Assembly: GCA_015680905.1 (NCBI GenBank) | Contig: CM027385.1 | Span: 77,831,501 to 77,895,500 of the forward strand | From: Coptis chinensis | Taxonomy: Eukaryota > Streptophyta > Magnoliopsida > Ranunculales > Ranunculaceae | DNA length: 64,000 nucleotides | Reading direction: 5' to 3' | Shown here: positions 11,082 to 22,252 of the stretch, piece after piece | How positions within the stretch are numbered: the stretch's first letter is position 1 | Layout of the letters: the number at the start of each line of letters is the position of its first letter | Notes under the pieces: generated by a model | Database searches by the model: none | What the model was told of the DNA's origin: nothing | Seen by the model: only the letters and a program-made list of their open reading frames with translations | Position numbers and translations under genes: made by a program

Positions 11082-11257
11082 TGTTAAATGAAAGTATTCT
11101 CATTAACTGATTATGAATTACAATTACACTTTATATAGGATTACATTCACAGTCTAACTCAATCCAGAACAGAAATCTAACTAACTAACAGAATACAATT
11201 TCTGCACTAACAAACTTTCTTCTAGAAACTAACTGACGTGGACTGTTGTCTAATATA
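11082..11257 (-). repeat. Copia 3' LTR
   Basis: About 176 bp, nearly identical to 56466-56645. Both start TGTTAAATGAAAGTATTC on the plus strand and end CTGTTGTCTAATA(C/T)A. The expected terminal dinucleotide has mutated in this copy. Confidence 0.92.
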
Positions 11258-12167
11258 CCCCCTCAAGCAGAAGTAGGTTTAGAAACTACTAATAGCTTGG
11301 ATTGGAGATAGAGATGACGTTGCTTTGATAAGCCTTTTGTCAGAATGTCTACTAGTTGATCTTGGTTGCAGACATACTTTATTTGAATTGCTTTGCTTGT
11401 GGCAAATTCTCTGACAAATTAAAATGGTAATCCACTTCAATATGTTTGGTTCGTGCATGAAAAACTGGATTTGAGGCTAATGAGATGGCACTGATGTTAT
11501 CACACCACAAGAGTGGTTGAGTGTAAATAGGAATGTGTAGATCTCTGAATAAGTTTTTAAGCCACGAAAGTTCTGCTGCAGTGTGAGCTTATGACCGGTG
11601 CTCAGACTCTATACTTGATCTTGAGACAGTAGGTTGCTTCTTTGTTGACCAAGAAATTGGAGTATTTCCATAGAATACTAGGTAACCACTTGTAGATCTT
11701 CTGTCTAATATTGATCCAGCCATAATCTAAAGTACCTTTGAGATATCTTAAAATCCTTTTCGCTGCAGCTAAATGAGTAGTTCTTGGAAATTGCAGGTAC
11801 TGACAAACCTGATTTATTGAGAAAGAAATATCTGGTCGATCTGCTCCATGTAAGATATTGCAAAGCTCCAACTATTTGTCTGTATTTTGTAGTCTTCTAA
11901 TAAATCTCCAATGATATTATCAAGTCTTGAATTAGTAGCAGCTGGGGTGGAGACATGCTTTGCTTATGACATATCATGCTTTTGAAGAATATCCAAAATA
12001 TATTTAGTCTGACATAAAAATATATAGTTTTTAGTCCTTGTAATTTGCAAACCTAGAAAGTGACTTATATTCCCCAAGTCTTTCATTTCATTGCAAACTG
12101 TATGCTCAACCTTTGAACTATTGATTCACAATGAGACAATGAATTTCCTGTCAGTAAGATGTCATCA
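11258..12167 (-). pseudogene. Copia pol piece 3: end of reverse transcriptase and RNase H
   Basis: On the minus strand, from 12167 downward, the frame continues the DD of the split YVDD motif (DDILLTG). [20 protein letters not shown] and [19 protein letters not shown] are the connection/RNase H motifs typical of copia, and the ELSWLKNL and DNISAIS regions of the RNase H end can be followed through frame changes. Several frameshifts and stops make it dead. Confidence 0.85.
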
Positions 12168-12172
12168 ACATA

Positions 12173-12551
12173 TGATAACCCATAAAAACTCGACTAGATT
12201 TACTCTAATCTTATTCTTACGGTATCAATTATTTATTTTCTACTCTCACATATAGATTCATGCAATATATATAGAGTACGGATTCGTTCCACTCTTAACT
12301 CTCAAGATTTAAACAAATTCAATTGAACAAATACAAAGAACAATGGTAAGAGTAATGTGTGATGTGAAATTTCTATACTATCATTCCCAACACAAGAACA
12401 ATAATAACAAGTCATAATTTAATAACTAATTTAAACTCTATTAATCTATTTGAACAATAACAATAATGATTCAAAATGAATTAAAACTAAAATTTAAAAC
12501 TAATTTAAAACTAAGATTATGAATAACTACTTATTAAATTAAAACAAACTA
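12173..12551 (-). repeat. Element 1 left LTR, first part
   Basis: Matches 31552-31927 of the right LTR with few substitutions and stops at AACTA (12547-12551). The matching sequence resumes at 23703 with the same AACTA. Confidence 0.88.
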
Positions 12552-13950
12552 GGATTATTTAGAGATTGGTCCTACTTATTTAGGGGTATTTAGGGATAGG
12601 TCCTAAAATTATCGATTATGAGGCTTTAGTTCTACTTCTATCGATTGACTTTGAGTCGTCTCAGTTGACCGTGGTCAACCCATTTTTTAATAATATATTT
12701 TTCATTTTTTTTATCAAAATGACCAAACTACCCTTCCCAACACCTTCTCCTGAAATGATCTCTACACGTTCTCTCCATGTCCTACATGAAGCTCCGAGAC
12801 CAGTAAGCCACATCATGGGTACTAACATACCTATAATGCTTCTCATGTCGCGCTTTTCTCTGCTTGACCATTGAGATTGCATCATTCAATGCCTCCGGCT
12901 TCAACATTCCAAGGATTAATCCGAATAAGCCACTAAGTGAAGGAGAACAACCAATGAACTCAGATACTACTAACATACTCTTTTTGGGAAGATTTGAATC
13001 TAAACTAGATTCAAACTAGATACACCCCGTCGACACACAATGTATTCATAAGGAGTAAGATTCATCCCTTCCCTCTCAACCGTAACAACAACACATTCGG
13101 AATGGCGTGAAAGCCATTCTTTCACTTATCGAGACAGCCTATCGGAAAGACTATCGGTTCATAACCGGGTTGTCCAAATTGTTTGTTGATCCTCTCGCAA
13201 AACATTGGGCTTGTATCTCACCAGATTGCATGAAGGTCTCGTCCTCTTCCTCTAGCGAGTTTGCAATCTGAACCAATACAATACCCTCCCCGCGGTTTAG
13301 TGCTTGCTAAGCATATGCTCCATTGCCAATAACTTCAAATTAATTCCTTTGAAGATATCCATGTCATCCACACCAAGCAACACTATATCCCTTCAAATTC
13401 TTTGTTTAAACTCTTCTACGTTCCACTCCTTATCTGCGAGACTCAATCTGATTCAATCGACCCATGTGAACCCTTAACCGCATGATCTTGATCCCAACCA
13501 TTCTTCTATTACTCTAATCCGATATAACCTCTCTTTGATCGATACTCCAAACCCAACATTCGACCGAAACAAGAAAGGAAATGTCGTATGCGTAATCAAA
13601 AGTGTGGAAACCAATCAAATCTAAATTCAAAAGTGCCTTGAGAATCTCTCTCGGACAGAAAGAGTCCGATATATCTCGACGGCGAAGGAAGCGAGGTTTA
13701 GAAGAACCCCATTCTCAATCGAAGAAACCGCCTCCTCAAGAATGTGGGCAGTATTATAGGATGATGAAGGGTAGTTTGGCCATTTTGATAAAAAATGAAA
13801 AATATATTATTATAAAATGGGTTGACCACGGTCAACTGAGACGACTCAAAATCAATCGATAGAAGTAGAACTAAAGCCTAATAATCGATAATTTTAGGAC
13901 CTATCCCTAAATACTCCTAAATAAGTAGGACCAATTCCTAAATAACCCTA
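12550..13950. mobile_element. Non-autonomous MULE-like element with ~187-bp inverted repeats
   Basis: 12550-12736 and 13765-13950 are long inverted repeats, about 95 percent identical, beginning TAGG(A/G)TTATTTAG and including CAGTTGACCGTGGTCAACCC. Long terminal inverted repeats around a captured interior are typical of MULEs. The 1-kb interior has GC-richer stretches; on its minus strand MLKPEALNDAISMVKQRKAR resembles a retroelement gag helix, but no gene is assigned. The two flanks share no 9-bp duplication, and its left end coincides with the edge of the inserted block. Confidence 0.75.
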
Positions 13951-14059
13951 ATTTTAATTACTTGTCGTAATAAATATTTTTGAAGAACACACTTCACATA
14001 TATTTCAAATTTATTTAGTTTTGTCTATATATATATAGGCGACGGCGTTCGAATCCGTT

Positions 14060-17000
14060 CAGTGGCGGAGCCAGGGGGGGCCCAGGGTACGTCCTGGCTC
14101 ACCCTCAACTTTCGCAAACAATTTTTTTTCTACTATTCACATAAACCAAAAAGCTAGCTAGATCCCAAAAAAACTGAAAAGCTAGCTAGATCCAAAAAAC
14201 TGACCAAAAAGCTAAACTGTGTGTGTGTGTGGAATTATCATTGTGTAAAAAGCTAACTGTTGTCGTGGTGTGTTGTCACCGGGTTGTAAAAGTACTAAAG
14301 CTAACTGTGTGTTGTGTGTGTGTGTTGTGTGTCGTGTAAAGTACTAAAGTACTTGGGTTAATACTACTTAACAGTGTTGGCTTCAATTCTAAGTGTCTAA
14401 CTAAAACCCACGACCCCATAACCGACCAAAAAGACAAAATAAAAAGCAGGCACACAAATCGAAAACCAAACAATTGAAACAAACAACTAAAACAAAAATA
14501 TCTTACTCAGCTCAATTTGATTTTTATCAAAAATTTAAGCAAAACTCACACTACACGCAGTACCTCTTTTTTCACAGTTTTATCTTTTTCTCTATTATTT
14601 TAATTAGTTATCTATAATTTCTAAAATTTTATAGGTAAGTCTAATATTATTAAATTTCTTGTCTTATTTTTTTTTATCTTTTCATATTAAGTTGATTCCT
14701 AAACTATGTTTTTTTAATTTTTTTGTATTCTTTTTGTGAATTCATTAAACCACATATTTTTATTTAATTTTATTTTGTGAATATCATAATAACATTGGTA
14801 GTTTATTTTAATTAGTGCAATTTCAATTCAGTTGATTAATAGTTTATTTTAATTGTTTAAACAGATATGTTAAAGTATTTGATCAAAGGAAAGTCGTTAT
14901 CCACTCAACCTACTCAATCACCTAATAAAACAAATAATGTTGCCAATGTTGAAGTAGGATCCTCTTCAAAGCGAAGTCACCAAGAAATTGAGGATGGTGG
15001 TGTTGAGCAACCCACGTCAAAGTGGGTTCAACGTGAAAATCGTGAAGAACTTGACTTGTCTAGTCTTCAGGGAGACCCTGCACTGAGGAAAAAGATTTCA
15101 GATTATCATCCTAATGATCAAGACTCGGTGAGAAGAGCATATTTGCTTAGGGGTCCTTGCCAGCCTAATCATGCTTTTCCTCCAAGAACAAGAGGCAAGA
15201 GAATCCGACGCTTTCAGATTGAGTGGTATGAGGAGTTTAGTTGGTTGGAATATAGTATTCACGAGGATGCCGCATTTTGTCTATATTGTTATCTCTTTAA
15301 ACCTAATAAGGGGGCACAAGGAGGTGGGGATGTTTTTTCTCACAGGGGGTTTACTAATTGGGAAAGAAAAACCAAATTAAAGGAGCACGTTGGAGGACCA
15401 AATAGTGCTCATAATATTGCTTATAGGGCAGCACAGGCTTTATTAAATCAAGAGCAAAGATATCGGTGACATTTCTTCACGCATAATTTGACCAAGTTCG
15501 AAGGGATTATCGAATACACCTAACCTGCAATAACCGATTGCATTAGGTTTCTTTTGAGACAAGGTTTAGCTTTCCGTGGTCATGATGAATCGATGAGTCG
15601 ATCAATAAAGGTAATTTTTTGAACTTATACGGTTTTACGAAAAGATCATAACGAAGTCATTAAGAAAGTTCTTAATAATGCTTCTAAAAATCGGAAATTG
15701 ACATTGCCCGATATCCAAAAAGATATTGTGAATTCCGGCAGCGTGGAAACTACAAATGCTATTCTAAAAGATTATGGAAATTCATTGTTTGCTATTTTAG
15801 TTGATGAAGCACGTGATATATCAATTAAGGAGCAAATGGCGGTTGTTTTATGCGTTATGTCGATAAGAAAGGTTAGCGTGATTGAGAGATTTTTTGGAGT
15901 TGTGCATGTTAAGGAAACTAGTGCATTAACACTTAAAAAGGCAATCGATGAGTTATTCTCAAGCATGGGTTGAGCATATTTAGGCTAGCGTGGACAAGGG
16001 TATGATGGGGCCAAAGAATATGCAAGGTGATTTGAATGGCCTAAAAACACTTGTAATGAAGGAGAATGAGTCCGCATTTTATGTTTATTGTTTTGCCCAT
16101 CGGCTTCGCTTTAGCCCTTGTAGCAGTTGCAAAAGAACCATGAATCAATCGCTAACCTTTTTAGTATTCTCTCTAATGTGGTAAATCTTGTTGGAGCATC
16201 ATGTAAGCGACGGGATATGTTCTTATGCAATGAAGGCTAAAGTTGTTGCAAAATTACAAAGTGGAGAAATTTCAAGTGGCAAAGGGTTGAATCAAGAGAC
16301 TAGTCTTAAACGATCCGGTGACACTTTCGATGGGGCTCACACTATTATACACTTCTTGGCATGATAACCACTTATGGTTCAAGAGTTGATGTGCTTGATA
16401 ATGTAGCGGAAAATGGTTCAAGCTCTAACAAAGAGGTGAGGCTTACGGATTATTAGATTCGATCAGCATCTTTTGAATTTATCTTCAATTTGCATTTGAT
16501 GAAAGCGATACTAGGAATTAGCAATGATTTGTCAAAGGCATTGCAAACGTGAAGACCAAGACATTGTCAATGCCATGACTCTTGTTAAAATAACAAAGGT
16601 ATGCTTACGGTGCAATGAGAGATGATGGGTGGGATAGTCTTCTCGACTTGAAGTTTCTTCACTATGTGTCAAACATGATGTGGTTGTTCCAAATATGGAA
16701 GAAAGGTATATGGCTCGAGGGAGGTCTCGGCCAAGAAAATGAAACACCAATTTACATTATTATCGTGTTGGATTATTCTATCACTGTATTGATTTGCAAA
16801 TTCAAGAGTTAAACGACCGGTTTAATGAAGCAAACACAGAATTACTTCTTTGTATGGCATGTCTTGACCCTAGTGAATCGTTTGTTGCTTTCGATAAGCA
16901 AAAGTTGATCCGTTTTGCTCGACTTTATCCTGATGATTTTTTAGAGATAGATCAGATGGAATTAGCGGATCAACTTGAGAATTATATCATTGATGTGCGT

Positions 17001-17478
17001 TCCGATACTAAGTTTGGTGAAGTAAATGGAATTAGCGGCCTAGCCAAAAAAATGGTTGAGACGAAGAAAGACATTGTGTACCCACTTGTTTACTTGTTGA
17101 TTAAGTTGCCGCTGATTTTACCTGTTGCTCTACCGCCAATGGAGAGGGCATTTTCTGCTATGAATATCATAAAGAATCGTTTGCGCAATCGGATGGCGGA
17201 TGAGTGGTTGAATGATTGTTTAATAACATACATTGAAAAAGAAGTTTTTGATAGCATTGATACCGAATTGATCTTACAACGCTTCCAGAAGATGAAGAAG
17301 GATGACGAAAAAGAAGGCCGCCGAGGACAACTATGAACAAGTACTTGTTTGGATTTGATTTTTTTTTTCTAATACATTAATATATATAATATATGTTTTT
17401 TTTTTTTTTTTTTTTTTTTGTATGCTTAGTTTTTGTCTGGCTGGCTCACCCTCACTTACTTTCCTAGCTCCGCCACTG
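14060..17478 (+). mobile_element. hAT-superfamily transposon, 3.4 kb
   Basis: The ends are perfect inverted repeats of 12 bp with further similarity (CAGTGGCGGAGC(C/T)AGG). Flanks AATCCGTT and ATCCAGTT are an imperfect 8-bp duplication. CTGGCTCACCCTCA occurs in the same orientation near both ends, at about 14093 and 17442. A run of 24 T lies at 17396-17419. It encodes a TTF-type zinc-finger transposase, now broken. Confidence 0.93.
14867..17336 (+). pseudogene. hAT transposase (TTF-type zinc finger / hAT dimerisation), broken
   Basis: The ATG at 14867 opens 200 codons: a basic N-terminus, then FSWLEYSIHEDAAFCLYCYL, GGDVFSHRGFTNWERKTKLK and EHVGGPNSAHN, the Cys/His pattern of the TTF-type finger. 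A stop follows at 15467. DIQKDIVNSGSVETTNAILK and DYGNSLFAILVDEARDISIK (15698-15973) match the catalytic region. The C-terminal 180 codons (16794-17336) keep LPLILPVALPPMERAFSAMN and IIKNRLRNRMADEWLNDCLI, the hAT dimerisation motif. The stretch 15470-16790 changes frame repeatedly, so no active protein is expected from this copy. Confidence 0.9.
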
Positions 17479-18653
17479 ATCCAGTTCCATAGTATCTAGA
17501 ATTGAAAAGGCAATATTCTCGATCCAACTAGTACATTAAACCAATTGTTAAGTACCACGCACTACATCTTCGATCTTCAGCATGTTTTAATCTTGTTTCA
17601 ATTTGATTTGTTCAAGTTTAATATAAACTTATTATCCGAATCTGTAGTCAATTTTATAAATTTAGCTTCAGCTGTTATTCTTAGTTCACCAATTATCAGT
17701 TATAAACCCTTCTTATTTTACCAAGTTTAATATATACCATTTAGAGTAGCCAAAGCTAGCTAGTTGGTGTTGATCTTGACATTATTATTAAGTTATTCAT
17801 GAAAACCTCATATGCAGATATAGTTCTTATTCTTAAATCTTAACTTTTCTCAAACAAATGCTTATATAGTTATTAGCATGACCCACTTGATAATGACTGA
17901 ATTTTACAAAAATACAATGAGTCCAGATCTTAATATGGCCTTTTTTGTGTAAATCTTGACAAAGTGAGGAATGGAGTGAAACTATAAACACGTTGTGGCG
18001 CATGCATGTATAATTAGTAGCCGGTCTGTGATACATATATATATGGTGGGGATTTAGGAATGCTGCAAATAAGGGTCTGTGATATATACTATGGATTGAA
18101 GACTGAAGAGTTAACAATGTAATGAATCATAAGGAAGTTGCTGTATACTTTCGGTATCATTCCGCATAAGCGCCCACCAAACTCCGTATGCTATGGGTTT
18201 AGGCAAGTTGCTGACAAAAGTAAACATTTTCTTAGATACAAAGTTTGAGTCTCCAAAATTTTAGTAGTGTAAATAACATTAGGGAAATAGTGTAGTACTT
18301 GAGATAAGTAGCCAACAAACACAAGAGAAAATAGACGCAAGTGTCTTATGATAGATGTATTGAAAGAAAAAAGTGTCTTAAGATAGAGAAGTGATTTGAG
18401 GCATTGGATAATATGTGAGCCTGGTATGTAATTAAGATCTGCAAGTACATTGCATCAGTAATCTACTAATCTGGCATTTCTATTAAAGCTAACCAATCAA
18501 TCAATGAGCTTCTCACAACAGTTTGATTCTAAGACCAATTCAACAACCAAAGTAGTATAACGTCCTAAGTATAAGCTGCATTCTGAGAAACAAAAACAAA
18601 TTAATGTAAAGTAAATTGAATGTTATATCCACATCGATGTGGCAAAGGAAAAA
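17479..18653. other. Intergenic DNA downstream of the phosphate transporter
   Basis: AT-rich sequence between the hAT element and the stop of the transporter gene, presumably including its 3' UTR. No gene, repeat or transposon end was recognised. Confidence 0.4.
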
Positions 18654-19851
18654 TCAGGGGACTACGTAGGCAGGGGAGAATATTGTGAAGGAGTAGATTC
18701 CACAAGCAACCACACTGCAAAATACTATGGTGAACACCCATCCAAATAAGAATTTGATGAAGAGCTTCCAGTTCACGTTCTGCCAAAATAAAACCAGAGA
18801 ATGCTTAAGAAAATAATGTAGGAGAGGTCTTTAAGAGCAGTCCTGTTCCTTGTAATTATATTTGTAAAACTCACCCAAGGATCGTCCGCAATGCCTATGC
18901 CTATCAAGGACCCAACGAAAACATGGCAACTTGGCACTGGAAGTTTCAACCTAGTCATCATGATCATAGTTGCCACAGTACACAATTGTGAGGCCAATCC
19001 TCTAGAATTGCTCATATAAGTAAGCTTCCCGCCTAGGCACTGAGTCAGTTTCCATTCCCATACATAAAATCCTATCGAAGCTGCAAATCCGCCAATGCCT
19101 CTAATCAACCAAGTGACTTTGATAGGGGACCCTAAGAATATCTTAAACGTTGGCATAGTTAGTGAATGCAATACCCAATTACATGCAAGTACAGTGAATT
19201 TGGATCAGAGTTTTTGCTATTTCTCTGGCAGCATTATAATGGAAGCTGAAATGTTGTATATCTATGTGATCATGAGCCCTGAAAGAATAAATCAGACTCA
19301 CCGCATCTTGTCCGTCTCCTGAAAATTTAGCCCTACGATAAAATATTTCGAAAATGGCTCCATAGGGGCTCGCAATAGCTGCAATCTCAATAGAGGATTG
19401 AATAAACCTGTAACTCGATTTAAATGAAGGTTTCAGGAAAAACAAAAAGGATAATAAAGAAGTAATAACTGTTGGAATCTCTTGTGTATTTCTAAATACT
19501 AGTGTGTGTGTGCAAAGTGGAGGAGATGAACAAATGGTGTTAACCATTGAATCCTGTGAGGAAGACGCCACTGTTGCCTTTCTGCACCATTGGAAGGGGC
19601 GAAATCTTTCCTTAAGGAAAATCCGCGCTTTGGTTAAAAAGCTTTGTTTCTTCATTGCTCTTGTTCCTTCCTTACTTTTAGTTGATGTGTTCATACAACT
19701 ATTCTAACAATAACCAATTTATCTATATAGGTAAAACCTACGCAAGAAGGCATGACGCTAGGAGTTGTGGAAAACCAAAGAAGTTTTCTATCTCGTCAAA
19801 TTTCTCAGCTAGAGCATGTCGAACTAGTGTATGTCTGTCGTACTCAATTAC

Positions 19852-20047
19852 CTGTTTAAATATACAAAATGAATAACAGAATGTCATGAGCTCCGTTGAT
19901 TAATCTCAAAATGAAAGAAATGCAATTACTCGTAAAATCAATGTATTGTATGTCAAAATAACCTTGGCAAGAATATCTTGTTAAACCATGGAGATCATAA
20001 TGCTACGTTCAGGCAACCATATATGTGGAGTATCTAAATAGTGCAAA
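19852..20047 (-). other. Phosphate transporter intron with unresolved splice phase
   Basis: The frame before it (ending KKSAFYPI) and the clear acceptor after it (VIEYDRHTLVRHALAEK) do not meet in phase with any obvious donor. A one-base length error or a missed small exon would explain it. Confidence 0.4.
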
Positions 20048-21084
20048 TTAAGAACTTATAGGATAGAAAGCAGACTTTTTAAGCTCATTGAAGAAGTGAG
20101 AGAGTTTCTCCCTTGAGGTTGTTTTCTGCATCTTCTTGAAAGTCCTTTTACGAACAAGCCTATTTGGTGTAGATTCAAGAAGATGTTTGAATGGAGTAGC
20201 TTTCCCTGAACCAACTGGAGAAGCTGATAAAATGGGATCAGGAACTTCGTTTGTGATTGGAGGAGATGCCCAGCTTCTCTCATCTTCTTCATAAACAGTC
20301 TCAAGTACTCTCATCTCCATGAAGTTTTTCAAAGCAGCTTCGAACTTCTCCCCATCGCTGTTGGATTTCACATTATTCTCTTCATCAATACTCTCTATCA
20401 AACCTAGCTTGGAAGAAGAACTGTTTTCTCCACTTGCATTGGAATTTCCATGACTTTTAATTCTTCTTCTAGCCAAGAGAAGCATCACCAACTATAACAA
20501 AAAAAAAATCAACAAAAGTTATAAATTTATTTGGATGAAAAAAATAATCAACATGAGTATTGAATGTCTACTTTAATTATTAGTAACTACGTCTTCCCTC
20601 ATGAAATCTTTTAACACTCTTAACGAGCAATTCAGCCTTCATTTGTATAACAAGTGAAGGGTCGTTGTGAACTTAAGAAAAAATGTATTTCAAGTAATTT
20701 ACGAACAGAACACCTAAACTAATCGACCAGTAATGATCGACTGCAAAAGATTTAGTAATTATTGGAGGGATTACCAAAGAGAGTAGAACTCCGCTCAAGG
20801 TAGCTAATGCCACAGCAAGTCCTGTTTTCCACCTCTCAGTAGTTACAACAAGTGGAATGACCTGCAGTTCCAGGCAGTATGTTAAAACCATGGTTGTGTG
20901 GCAGAGGTAATGTTACAACAAGTGGAACGATCTGCCGTGTTTGAAGCCAATTTTCGAGAGAGTTTGTATGTCAGTGGGCTTTTTGGCTATTATCTTGATG
21001 GGCTCAAATAAAGACCGTTTCTTCTCCTATTAGAAGTCGAACTCGTAAACGCGTGTTACTTGCGTATGAATCAAGCTGAGTGTG

Positions 21085-21096
21085 CCTATAAATTAA
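21085..21096 (+). promoter_or_regulatory. TATA-box candidate of the kinase gene
   Basis: CCTATAAATTAA lies about 125 bases before the kinase ATG, a usual distance for a plant TATA box plus a short 5' UTR. Confidence 0.4.
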
Positions 21097-21212
21097 CAAG
21101 TGACATCCTCGTTTTTTTGTTTGAAACATCATAAACTCATCTCAGAAAACTTTAAGGTATAGAAAAAATATTTCAAGGTAGAGGAGAAAGATCATTTGTT
21201 TGCATTAGGAAG

Positions 21213-22238
21213 ATGACGGTAGTTGAAGCTGGGTGTGCCGACCATTTTTCTCATCTATTTGCCGGCTTTGTTGATGCATCTCGTGGAAGTCCTGGGGGTG
21301 GTCTCAAGAGAAAGATAGAGTGCGTTGATGATGGCCCTAAGATAGGAGTACAGAAGAAGATTGAAGAAGATTTTGTTTTGGGACGTGAAATCGGGAGGGG
21401 AGGGTATGGTTCAGTGAGGTTGTGCACAAGTAAGGTAAACGGAGTAGAGTTTGCCTGCAAAACCCTACGTAATGTGGATAAGAGAGTTCGTAGGGAGATA
21501 GAAATAATGCAGTACCTGTCTGGCCATCCTGGTATAGTCACTCTCAACGCAGTTTATGAGGACGCCGACTGTCTTCATCTTGTGATGGAGTTATGCTCTG
21601 GTGGAGATTTGTTTGAGAAGGTTGTCAAGAAGGGGTGGTGTTCAGAAAGCAAATCAGCTCTTATATTAAAAGAGTTGATATCAGTAATTAAGCATTGCCA
21701 CGAAAATGGCGTGGTTCACCGAGACATTAAGCCGGAGAACATCCTGCTCACTGCATCAGGAAAGTTGAAGCTTGCAGATTTTGGACTAGCGACGTGGTGG
21801 ATTCCAACTGGTAATCACTTGTCTGGTCTTGTTGGTAGTCGATCTTATGTTGCCCCAGAAGTTCTTTTGGGAGATTATTCTGAGAAGGTGGATATCTGGA
21901 GTGCTGGTGTCCTCCTGCATTATCTCCTAGTTGGGGCCTTACCGTTTGAGGCGAGTTCAATGGAAGAACTTCGTGAGGCACATAAGAAAAAGAAATTGAA
22001 CTTAAACTCTGGTATGTGGGTCACCATATCGCGACCTGCTCGGGATCTCGTTAGGAGAATGCTCACTTGGGATGTCTCATCAAGGCTAACTGCGGATGAA
22101 GTACTAAGTCATCCATGGTTTATGTTTCATAAAGAGCAATCGTTGAAGCCAACATGGAACATGACTAAAAAGAGAAAAGTTTTGGAAGATCTCTCCAACC
22201 AACTTGCATCGCCGAAATTCCAAGTGATGATAAGATGA
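21213..22238 (+). CDS. PEPKR2-like serine/threonine protein kinase, intronless
   Basis: One uninterrupted frame of 341 codons. The kinase domain spans about residues 54-303: glycine loop GREIGRGGYGSVRL (57-70), catalytic Lys83 in FACKTL, HRDIKPEN (169-176), DFGLA (189-193), APE (214-216) and a C-terminal HPWF. The best family fit is the CDPK-related group without EF-hands typified by Arabidopsis PEPKR2: SKVNGVEFACK, YEDADCLHLVMELCSGGDLF, GKLKLADFGLA and SEKVDIWSAGVLL. There is no EF-hand and no transmembrane segment. The substrate is unknown. The gene lies on the plus strand inside an intron of the minus-strand phosphate transporter, its stop only 14 bases from the transporter exon at 22253. 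All active-site residues are present, so it may be a functional retrogene or nested gene. Confidence 0.9.
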   Translation: MTVVEAGCADHFSHLFAGFVDASRGSPGGGLKRKIECVDDGPKIGVQKKIEEDFVLGREIGRGGYGSVRLCTSKVNGVEFACKTLRNVDKRVRREIEIMQYLSGHPGIVTLNAVYEDADCLHLVMELCSGGDLFEKVVKKGWCSESKSALILKELISVIKHCHENGVVHRDIKPENILLTASGKLKLADFGLATWWIPTGNHLSGLVGSRSYVAPEVLLGDYSEKVDIWSAGVLLHYLLVGALPFEASSMEELREAHKKKKLNLNSGMWVTISRPARDLVRRMLTWDVSSRLTADEVLSHPWFMFHKEQSLKPTWNMTKKRKVLEDLSNQLASPKFQVMIR

Positions 22239-22252
22239 TCACCAACAAGAAC
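22239..22252. other. Short gap between kinase stop and transporter exon
   Basis: Only 14 bases separate the kinase stop from the transporter exon end, and they include the transporter's GT donor (22251-22252 on the minus strand). Confidence 0.7.

Noticed and set aside
11050-11090. Target duplication of the copia element
   Set aside because: The left flank GAAAC does not match the right flank AACAT, so no duplication was called.
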